Positions 52,401 through 64,000 of a DNA stretch of 64,000 nucleotides are shown piece by piece. Location: positions 2,679,840 to 2,743,839 of the forward strand of contig OX422191.1 of the NCBI GenBank assembly GCA_949130485.1, given 5' to 3'. Every line of letters starts with the position of its first letter. The first letter of the stretch is position 1. The position numbers and the translations under genes are program-made. The stretch comes from Agelas oroides. Its lineage: Eukaryota > Porifera > Demospongiae > Agelasida > Agelasidae. The notes beneath the pieces were generated by a model. The model had not been told where the DNA came from, ran no database searches, and saw only the letters and a program-made list of their open reading frames with translations.

Positions 52401-55400
52401 AGCCCATAAGAGACATCATGAGACATTATGAGACAGCACGAGACATTATGAGACAGTATGGATGCGATGGGATTGTATGATATAGCATGAGACACTATGA
52501 GACAATAGGAGACTTCCTGAGACAGTATGAGACACTATGAGACATCATGAGACATCATGAGACCTCATGAGACAGCATGAGATTCTAGGAGATATTATGG
52601 ATGCAATGCGACTCTACGACACAGCATAAGATACTGAGACAATAGGAGACATCATGAGACATTCTGAGATGCTATGAGACATCATGAGACATTATGAGAC
52701 ACTATGAGACATCATGAGATATTATGAGACAGCATGAGACACTACAACACATTATAGATGCAATGGGAATGTATGAGACAGCATGAGACACTGAGACAAT
52801 AGGAGACATCATGAGACAATATGAGACAGCATGAAACACTATTAGCAAATAAGAGACATCATGAGACATGATGAGACAGCATGAGACTCTACGCGACATT
52901 ATGGATGCAATGGGACTGCATTGAGCCAGCATGAGACAATAGTAGACATCGTCAGGCAGAATGACACATCATGAGACATTATGACACAGCATGAGACACT
53001 GAGACAAGAAGAGATATCATGAGACATTATGAGAGAGCATGAGACACTAGGAGAGATTATGAGATGCAATGGGACTGTATGAGACAGCATGAGACATTGA
53101 CACAATAGGAGACATCCTGAGGTACTATGAGACACTATGAGGCACTATGAGACACCATGAGATATTACGAGACAGCATGAGATACTGAGACAATAGGAGA
53201 CATCATGAGACAATATAAGACAGCATAAAACACTATTAGCCAATAAGAGCCATCATGAGACATTATGAGAGAGCATGAGACACTACGAGACATTATAGAT
53301 TCTGATTCAATGGGACTGTATGAGACAGCATGAGACACTGACACAATAGGAGACATTGTGAGGCAGTATGAGACACTATGAGGCACTATGAGACACCATT
53401 AGATATTATCGGACATCATGAGACATAATAAGACAGCATGACACAGTACGAGACATTATGGATGCAATGAGACTGTATGTGACAGCATGAGACACCATGA
53501 GAAATAGGAGATATCGTTAGACATTGAGACACTATAAGACATTATGAGACATTATGAGACGGCATGAGACACTATCAGCCAATAAGAGACATCATGAGAC
53601 ATTATAAGACATTATGGATGCGATGGGACTGTATGATAACACTATGAGACAATAGGAGACAGTATTAGACAGTATGAGACACTGTGAGACACCATCAGAC
53701 ATTGAGACAGCATGAGACACTGTGAGACAAAAGGAGACATCATGAGACATTATGAGACAGCATAAGACACTACGAGACATTATGACATGCAATAGAACTG
53801 TATGTGACGGTATGAGACACTGTGAGACAATAGGAGACATCATGAGATATTATGAGACACTATGACACATCATGAGACATCCTGAGACAGCATGAGGTAC
53901 TACGAGACATTATGGATGCAATGGGACTGTATGAGACAGCATGAGACACCATGAGACAATAGGAGACATCGTCAGGCAGTATGAGACATCATGAGGCATT
54001 ATGACACAGCATGAGACACTGAGACAATAAGAGACATCATGAGACATTATGAGAGAGCATGAGACACTACGAGACATACGTATGAGATGGAATGGGACTT
54101 TATCAGACAGTATGAGAAACTATGAGACAATAGGAGACATCACGTGACTTTATGAGACAGAATGAGACATTATGGACACAAAGGGACTGTATGAGACAGC
54201 ATGAGACACTATGAGACAATAGGAGACATCATGAGACATTATGAGACACCATCAGACATGAGACATTATGAGACACTATGAGACATCATGAGACATTGAG
54301 ACAGCATGAGACACTGAGACAAAAGGAGACAATACGAGACAGCGTAAGACACTACGAGACATTATGACATTCAGTGGGACTGTATGAGACAGAATGAGAC
54401 ACCTTGAGACATTATGAGATGCAATGGAACTGTATGAGACAGCATGAGATAGAATGAGACATTATGAGACACTATGAGACAATAGGAGAAAACAGACGTT
54501 GTGAGACAGCATGAGACACTATGAAACAATGAGAGACGTCATGAGACGTCATCAGACAGCATGAGACTCTAGGAGATATTATGGATGCAATGCGACTCTA
54601 CGATACAGCATAAGATACTGAGACAATAGGAGACATCATGAGACATTGTGAGACACTATGAGACATCATGAGACATTATGAGACACTATGAGACATCATG
54701 AGATGTTAGAGACAGCATGAGACACTACGAGACATTATAGTTGCAATGGGACTGTATGAGACAGCATAAGATACTGAGACTATAGGAGACATCATGAGAC
54801 ATCATGAGACACCATGAGAAAGCATGAGACATCTTGAGACATTAAGATGGCATAAGACACTACTAAACATTATGAGATTCAATGGGACTGTATGACACAG
54901 TATGAGACACTGTGAGACAATAGGAGACATCATGAGATATGAGACACTATGAGACATCATGAGACATCATGAGACAGCATGAGGTACTACGAGACATTAT
55001 TGATGCAATGGGACTGTATGCGACAGCATGTGATACTGAGACAATAGGAGACATCATTAAACATTATGAGATATTATGGATGCAATGGGACTGTGTGAGA
55101 CAGCATGAGACACCATGAGACAATAGGAGACATCATGAGATATTATGAGACACTGTAAGACATCATGAGACATTATGAGACAGCATGAGACACTATCAGC
55201 CAATAAGAGACATCATCAGACATTATGAAACAGCATGAGACATTATGAGACATTATGGACGCAATGGGACTGTATGATACAGCATGAGACACTATGAGAC
55301 ACTATGAGACAATAAGAGACATGAGACATTATGAGACAGCATGAGACACTATGAAACAATGAGAGACATCATGAGACGTCATGAGACAGCATGAGACTCT

Positions 55401-58159
55401 AGGAGATATTAAGGATGAAATGCGACTCTACGACACAGCATAAGATACTGAGACAATAGGAGACATCATGAGACATTGTGAGACACTATGAGACATCACG
55501 AGACATTATGAGACACTATGAGACATCATGAGATATTATGAGACAGCATGAGACCCTATGAGACATTATAGATGCAATGGGACTGTATGAGACAGCATGA
55601 GACACTGAAACAATAGGAGACATTGTGAGGCAGTATGAGACACTATGAGACATCATGAGACATTATGAGAGAGCATGAGACACTACGAGACATGAGATGC
55701 AATGGGACTTTATCAGACAGTATGAGCAACTATGAGACAATAGGAGACATCACGTGACTTTACAAGACAGAATGAGACACTATGAGACATTATGGATGCA
55801 ATGGGACTGTATGAGACAGCATCAGACACTGAGACAATAGGAGACACCATGAGACATTATGAGACATTATGAGATTTTATGAGGCAGCTTGACACATTAT
55901 GAGACATCATGAGATATTATGAGACAGCATGAGACATGAGATACTATGAGACAATAGGAGACATCATGAGATATTATGAGACAGCATGAGACACTACGAG
56001 ACATTATAGATCCAATGGGACTGTATGAGACAGCATGAGACACTGACACAATAGGAGACATTGTGAGGCAGTATGAGACACTATGAGGCACTATGAGACA
56101 CCATGAGATATTATGGGACATCATCAGACATAATGAGACAGCATGACACACTACGAGACATTATGGATGCAATGGGACTGTATGTGACAGCATGAGACAC
56201 CATGAGAAATAGGAGATATCGTGAGACATTGAGACACTAGAAGACATAATGAGACATTATGAGATGGCATGAGACACTATCAGCCAATAAGAGACATCAT
56301 GAGACATAAGACATTATGGATGCGATGGGACTATATGATAACGCTATGAGACAATAGGAGACAGTATGAGACACTATGAGACACCATCAGACATTGAGAC
56401 AGCATGAGACACTGTGAGACAAAAGGAGACATCATGAGATATTATGAGACACTATGACACATCATGAGACATCATGAGACAGCATGAGGTACTACGAGAC
56501 ATTATGGACACAAAGGGACTGTATGAGACAGCATGAGACACTATGAGACAATAGGAGACATCATCAGACATTATGAGACAGAATGAGACATTATGGATGC
56601 AATGGGACTATCAGACAGCATGAGACACTGAGACAATAGGAGACATCATGAGAGATTATGAGACATCATGAGACATTGTGAGACAGCATCTGACACTATG
56701 AGCCAATAAGAGACATCATGAGACATTATGGATGAAATGGGACTGTATGAGAGAGCATGAGGTACTATGAGACATTATGGATGCAATGGGACCGTATGAT
56801 AGAGCATGAGACACTATGAGACAATAGAAGGCTTCCTGAGACAGTATGAGACACTATGAGACATCATGAGACATTGAGACAGCGTGAGATATTATGAGAC
56901 GGCATGAGACACTGAGACAGTATGGATGCGATGGGACCGTATGATACAGCATGAGACACTATGAGACATCATGAGACATTGAGACAGCATGAGACACTGT
57001 GACACAAAAGGAGACATCATGAGACATTATGAGACACTATGAGACAATAGGAGACATCATCAGACATTGTGAGAGAGCATGAGACACTGAGACATTATGC
57101 GACACTATGAGACATCCTGAGACATTGTGAGACATCCTGAGACATTGTGAGTCATTATGAGACACTATGATACATCATGAGATTTTATCAGACAGCACAA
57201 GACACTACGAGATATTATGGATGCATTGGGACTGTATGAGACAGCAAGAGAATCTGAGACAATACGAGACCACATGAGACATTATGAGACACCATGAGAC
57301 ATGATGAGACATTATGAGACAGCATGAGACACTATGAGACATTATGCGACACTATGAGACATCCTGAGACATTGTGAGACATCCTGAGACATTGTGAGTC
57401 ATTATGAGACACTATGATACATCATGAGATTTTATCAGACAGCACAAGACACTACGAGATATTATGGATGCATTGGGACTGTATGAGACAGCAAGAGAAT
57501 CTGATACAATACGAGACCACATGAGACATTATGAGACACCATGAGACATGATGAGACATTATGAGACAGCATGAGACACTATGAGACATTATGGATGCAA
57601 TGGGACTTTATGAGGCAGCACGAGACTATGAGGCAATAGGAGACATCATGAGACACTATGAGACAGCATGACACAACTACGAGACATTATAGATCCAATG
57701 GGACTGTATGAGACAGCATGAGACAATGACAAAATAGGAGACATTGTGAGGCATTATGAGACAGCATGAGACAGTACGAGATATTATGGACGCAATGGGC
57801 CTGTATGAGACAGCATAAGATACTGAGGCAATAGGAGACATAATGAGACATCATGAGACACTATCAGACATCATGAGACATTATGAGACACTATGAGACA
57901 TCATGAGACATTATGAGACGGCATAAGACACTACAAGACATTATCAGATTCAATGGGACTGTATGAGACAGTATGAGACGCTGTGAGAGAATAGGAGACA
58001 TCCTGAGATATTATGAGACACTATGAGACATCATGAGACTTTATGAGACAGCATGAGGTATTACGAGACATTATGGATGCAATGGGACTGTATGAGACAC
58101 CATGAGAGAATAGGAGACATTATGAGACATTATGAGACAGCATAAGACACTACGAGACA

Positions 58160-61100
58160 TTATGACATTCAGTGGGACTGTATGAGACAGAATCAGACAC
58201 CATGTGACGTTATGAGATGCAATGGAACTGTATGAGACAGCATGAGATAGCATGAGACATTATGAGACACTATGAGACAATAGGAGAAAACAGACGATGT
58301 GAGACAGCATGAGACACTATGAAACAATGAGAGACATCATGAGACGTCATGACACAGCATGAAACTCTAGGATATATTATGGATGCAATGCGACTCTACG
58401 ACAATGAGACTCTAGATCCAATGGGCCTGTATCAGACAGCATAAGATACTGAGGCAATAGGAGACATCATGAGACATCATGAGACACTATCAGACATCAT
58501 GAGACATGATGAGACACTATGAGACATCATGAGACATTATGAGACGTCATGAGACATTATGAGACGGCATAAGACACTACAAGACATTATGAGATTCAAT
58601 GGGACTGTATGAGACAGTATGAGACACTGTGAGACAATAGGAGACATCCTGAGATATTATGAGACACTATGAGACATCATGAGACTTTATGAGACAGCAT
58701 GAGGTATTACGAGACATTATGGATGCAATGGGACTGTATGAGACCATGAGACAGCATGAGACAATAGGAGACATTATGAGACACTATAAGTCATCATGAG
58801 ACATTATGAGACGGCATTAGACACTATCAGCCAATAAGAGACAGCATGAGACATTATGAGACATTATGGATGCGATGGGACCGTATGATACAGCATGAGA
58901 CACTATCAGACATCATGAGACATTGAGACAGCATGAGACACTGTGACAGAAAAGGAGACATAATGAGACATTATGAGACACTGAGACAATAGGAGACATC
59001 ATCAGACATTGTGAGACAGCATGAGACACTATGAGACATTATGCGACACTATAAGACATCCTGAGACATTGTGAGACATCCTGAGACATTGTGAGTCATT
59101 ATGAGACACTATGATACATCATGAGATTTTATCAGACAGCACAAGACACTACGAGATATTATGGATGCATTGGGACTGTATGAGACAGCAAGAGAATCTG
59201 AGACAATACGAGACCACATGAGACATTATGAGACACCATGAGACATGATGAGACATTATGAGACAGCATGAGACACTATGAGACATTATGGATGCAATGG
59301 GACTGTATGAGACAGCATGAGATACTGAGACAATAGCAGACATCATTAAACCTTATGAGATATTATGGATGCAATGGGACTGTGTGAGACAGCATGAGAC
59401 ACCATGAGACAATAGGAGACATCATGAGATATTATGAGACACTATAAGACATAATGAGACAGCATAAGACACTATCAGCCAATAAGAGACATCATCAGAC
59501 ATTATGAGACAGCATGAGACATTATGAGACATTATGGATGCAATGGGACTGTATGATACAGCATGAGACACTATGAGACAATAGGAGACTTCCTGAGACA
59601 GTATGAGACACTATGAGACATCATGAGACATTGAGACAGCATGAGACACTGTGAGACAAAAGGAGACATTATGAGACATTAGGAGACATCATGAGACATT
59701 ATTAGACAGCAGAAGACACTACGAGACATTATGACATTCAGTGGGACTGTATGAGACAGAATCAGACACCATGTGACATTATGAGATGCAATGGAACTGT
59801 ATGAGACAGCATGAGATAGCATGAGACATTATGAGACACTATGAGACAATAGGAGAAAACAGACGTTGTGAGACAGCATGAGACACTATGAAACAATGAG
59901 AGACATCATGAGACGTCATCAGACAGCATGAGACTCTAGGATATATTATGGATGCAATGCGACTCTACGACAATGAGACTCTAGATCCAATGGGCCTGTA
60001 TGAGACAGCATAAGATACTGAGGCAATAGGAGACATCATGAGACATCATGAGACACTATCAGACATCATGAGACATGATGAGACACAATGAGACATCATG
60101 AGACATTATGAGACGTCATGAGACATTATGAGACGGCATAAGACACTACAAGACATTATGAGATTCAATGGGACTGTATGAGACAGTATGAGACACTGTG
60201 AGACAATAGGAGACATCCTGAGATATTATGAGACACTATGAGACATCATGACACTTTATGAGACAGCATGAGGTATTACGAGACATTATGGATGCAATGG
60301 GACTGTATGAGACACCATGAGACAGCATAAGACAATAGGAGACATTATGAGACACTATAAGTCATCATGAGACATTATGAGACGGCATTAGACACTATTA
60401 GCCAATAAGAGACAGCATGAGACATTATGAGACATTACGGATGCGATGGGACCGTATGATACAGCATGAGACACTATCAGACATCATGAGACATTGAGAC
60501 AGCATGAGACACTGTGACAGAAAAGGAGACATCATGAGACATGATGAGACACTGAGACAATAGGAGACATCATCAGACATTGTGAGACAGCATGAGAAAC
60601 AAAGAGACATTATGCGACACTATGAGACATCCTGAGACATTGTGAGACATCCTGAGACATTGTGAGTCATTATGAGACACTATGATACATCATGAGATTT
60701 TATCAGACAGCACAAGACACTACGAGATATTATGGATGCATTGGGACTGTATGAGACAGCAAGAGAATCTGAGACAATACGAGACCACAAGAGACATTAT
60801 GAGACACCATGAGACATGATGAGACATTATGAGATAGCATGAGACACTATGAGACATTATGCGACACTATGAGACATCCTGAGACATTGTGAGACATCCT
60901 GAGACATTGTGAGTCATTATGAGACACTATGATACATCATGAGATTTTATCAGACAGCACAAGACACTACGAGATATTATGGATGCATTGGCACTGTATG
61001 AGACAGCAAGAGAATCTGAGACAATACGAGACCACATGAGACATTATGAGACACCATGAGACATGATGAGACATTATGAGACAGTATGAGACACTATGAG

Positions 61101-61500
61101 ACATCATGAGACATTCAGACAGCATGAGACACTGTGAGACAAATGGAGACATTATGAGACATTATGAGACAGCATAAGACACTATGGGACATTATGACAT
61201 TCAGTGGGACTGTATGAGACAGAATCAGACACCATGTGACATTATGAGATGCAATGGAACTGTATGAGACAGCATGAGATAGCATGAGACATTATGAGAC
61301 ACTATGAGACAATAGGAGAAAACAGACGTTGTGAGACAGCATGAGACACTATGAAACAATGAGAGACATCATGAGACGTCATGAGACAGCATGAGACTCT
61401 AGGATATATTATGGATGCAATGCGACTCTACGACAATGAGACTCTAGATCCAATGGGCCTGTATGAGACAGCATAAGATACTGAGGCAATAGGAGACATC
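58160..61500. repeat. About 1.5-kb super-repeat units
   Basis: The rare word CAGTGGGACTGTATGAG followed by CAGAATCAGACACCATGTG occurs near 58168, 59738 and 61202; ATGCGACTCTACGACAATG occurs near 58387, 59956 and 61420. Spacings of about 1,570 and 1,465 bp agree for both markers, so long blocks were duplicated as units. Confidence 0.8.
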
Positions 61501-62070
61501 ATGAGACATCATGAGACACTATCAGACATCATGAGACATGATGAGACACTATGAGACATCATGAGACATTATGAGACGTCATGAGACATTATGAGACGGC
61601 ATAAGACACTACAAGACATTATGAGATTCAATGGGACTGTATGAGACAGTATGAGACACTGTGAGACAATAGGAGACATCCTGAGATATTATGAGACACT
61701 ATGAGACATCATGAGACTTTATGAGACAGCATGAGGTATTACGAGACATTATGGATGCAATGGGACTGTATGAGACACCATGAGACAGCATGAGACAATA
61801 GGAGACATTATGAGACACTATAAGTCATCATGAGACATTATGAGACGGCATTAGACACTATTAGCCAATAAGAGACAGCATGAGACATAATGAGACATTA
61901 CGGATGCGATGGGACCGTATGATACAGCATGAGACACTTTCAGACATCATGAGACATTGAGACAGCATGAGACACTGTGACAGAAAAGGAGACATCATGA
62001 GACATTATGAGACACTGAGACAATAGGAGACATCATCAGACATTGTGAGACAGCATGAGACACTATGAGA

Positions 62071-63310
62071 CATTATGCGACACTATGAGACATCCTGAGA
62101 CATTGTGAGACATCCTGAGACATTGTGAGTCATTATGAGACACTATGATAGATACATCATGAGCTTTTATCAGACAGCACAAGACACTACGAGATATTAT
62201 GGATGCATTGGGACTGTATGAGACAGCAAGAGAATCTGAGACAATACGAGACCACAAGAGACATTATGAGACACCATGAGACATGATGAGACATTATGAG
62301 ATATCATGAGACACTATGAGACATTATGCGACACTATGAGACATCCTGAGACATTGTGAGACATCCTGAGACATTGTGAGTCATTATGAGACACTATGAT
62401 ACATCATGAGATTTTATCAGACAGCACAAGACACTACGAGATATTATGGATGCATTGGCACTGTATGAGACAGCAAGAGAATCTGAGACAATACGAGACC
62501 ACATGAGACATTATGAGACACCATGAGACATGATGAGACATTATGAGACAGCATGAGACACTATGAGACATTATGCGACACTATGAGACATCCTGAGACA
62601 TTGTGAGACACCCTGAGACATTGTGAGTCATTATGAGACACTATGATACATCATGAGATTTTATCAGACAGCACAAGACACTACGAGATATTATGGAAGC
62701 ATTGGGACTGTATGAGACAGCAAGAGAATCTGAGACAATACGAGACCACAAGAGACATTATGAGACACCATGAGACATGATGAGACATTATGAGATAGCA
62801 TGAGACACTATGAGACATTATGCGACACTATGAGACATCCTGAGACATTGTGAGACATCCTGAGACATTGTGAGTCATTATGAGACACTATGATACATCA
62901 TGAGATTTTATCAGACAGCACAAGACACTACGAGATATTATGGATGCATTGGCACTGTATGAGACAGCAAGAGAATCTGAGACAATACGAGACCACATGA
63001 GACATTATGAGACACCATGAGACATGATGAGACATTATGAGACAGCATGAGACACTATGAGACATTATGCGACACTATGAGACATCCTGAGACATTGTGA
63101 GACATCCTGAGACATTGTGAGTCATTATGAGACACTATGATACATCATGAGATTTTATCAGACAGCACAAGACACTACGAGATATTATGGAAGCATTGGG
63201 ACTGTATGAGACAGCAAGAGAATCTGAGACAATACGAGACCACATGAGACATTATGAGACACCATGAGACATGATGAGACATTATGAGACAGCATGAGAC
63301 ACTATGAGAC
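62071..63310. repeat. 247-bp higher-order repeat block
   Basis: The word CATTATGCGACACTATGAG starts at 62071, 62322, 62569, 62816 and 63063: spacings 251, 247, 247, 247. The first interval is longer because of a GATA duplication. The same unit appears twice at 57093/57340 and 60608/60855, also 247 apart, and singly near 59038. Confidence 0.9.
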
Positions 63311-64000
63311 ATTATGGATGCAATGGGACTTTATGAGGCAGCACGAGACTATGAGGCAATAGGAGACATCATGAGACACTATGAGACAGCATGAGACACT
63401 ACGAGACATTATAGATCCAATGGGACTGTATGAGACAGCATGAGACACTGACAAAATAGGAGACATTGTGAGGCATTATGAGACAGCATGAGACAGTACG
63501 AGATATTATGGATGCAATGGGCCTGTATGAGACAGCATAACATACTGAGGCAATAGGAGACATCATGAGACATCATGAGACACCATGAGAAAGCATGAGA
63601 CGTTATGAGACACTATGAGACATCATGAGACATTATGAGACGGCATGAGGTGCTACGAGACATTATGGATGCAATGGGACTGTATGCGACAGCATGAGAT
63701 TCTGAGACAATAGGAGACATCATTAAACATTATGAGATATTATGGATGCAATGGGACTGTGTGAGACAGCATGAGACACCATGAGACAATAGGAGACATC
63801 ATGAGATATTATGAGACACTATAAGACATCATGAGACATTATGAGACAGCATGAGACACTATCAGCCAATAAGAGACATTATCAGACATTATGAGACAGC
63901 ATGAGACATTATGAGACATTATGGATGCGATGGGACTGTATGATACAGCATGAGACACTATGAGACAATAGGAGACTTCCTGAGACAGTATGAGACACTA

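Larger units (their letters stand above)
49486..64000. repeat. Satellite array with 10-bp basic period, open at the window edge
   Basis: Continuous tandem repeat of variants of ATGAGACATT / ATGAGACACT / ATGAGACAGC. A variant block (ATGGATGCAA then TGGGACTGT) recurs every 100-130 bp or so and often breaks the register by 1 bp. Other recurring variants are ACAATAGGAGAC and CAGCCAATAAGAGAC. The left half is irregular; the right half has clear higher-order order (57,093-63,310). Open frames on the minus strand read repeated Ser/Cys/Leu/Val words and are not genes. Confidence 0.97.

Noticed and set aside
49966..62257. Many minus-strand open frames in the satellite (Ser/Cys/Leu/Val-rich, 60-92 codons)
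   Set aside because: A 10-bp repeat reads the same ten codons in cycle in all frames; frames end wherever a variant makes a stop. No start context, domain or splice pattern.
49486..64000. Possible CRISPR-like array
   Set aside because: Eukaryotic context, no unique spacers; the intervals between similar words are themselves repeat variants.

Overview
The window is eukaryotic and metazoan. It contains intron-rich genes with GT/AG splice sites, dinucleotide microsatellites, many short inverted-repeat (MITE-like) elements, a tRNA-derived SINE, an apparently complete PIF/Harbinger transposon, Helitron and Crypton/ZMYM-type remnants, and a satellite array of at least 14.5 kb. The recognisable genes are an LRP5/6-like Wnt co-receptor, a Calx-beta extracellular protein, a laccase-like multicopper oxidase, the nuclease DCLRE1B/Apollo, and the first exon of guanine deaminase. 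That set fits an invertebrate, perhaps a sponge or another non-bilaterian; this taxonomic guess is inference only. All splice models were built by hand from reading frame, intron phase and family resemblance, with no transcript evidence.

Layout. 1-11,160 (minus): 5' part of an LRP5/6-like receptor with signal-peptide exon, propeller 1, EGF, propeller 2, EGF and the start of propeller 3, continuing past the left edge. 11,160-16,760: no gene recognised; a 1.1-kb inverted-repeat-bounded element holds a broken Helitron ORF, followed by a partial second copy and short repeats. 16,767-28,148 (minus): gene with two Calx-beta domains and two Cys-containing beta-sandwich-like repeats. Its 4.6-kb intron holds a Harbinger element (21,206-23,981), and another intron holds a broken Crypton/ZMYM-type gene. 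29,819-32,224 (minus): 801-codon multicopper oxidase in one exon. 33,406-40,773 (minus): complete DCLRE1B/Apollo in ten exons. 40,800-46,900: no certain gene; several transposon-like elements and a tandemly duplicated composite repeat. 46,907-47,014 (plus): guanine deaminase exon 1. 49,486-64,000: satellite with a 10-bp basic period, 247-bp higher-order repeats and about 1.5-kb super-repeats, open at the right edge.

The genes do not form a functional cluster that I can see; they are ordinary neighbours in a repeat-rich genome. No clearly new biological system was found. The items most worth following up are the hierarchical 10-bp satellite next to an orphan guanine deaminase first exon, the young Harbinger copy at the junction of a tandem duplication with a compensating duplication in its transposase, and the split-domain, phase-1 Calx-beta gene.
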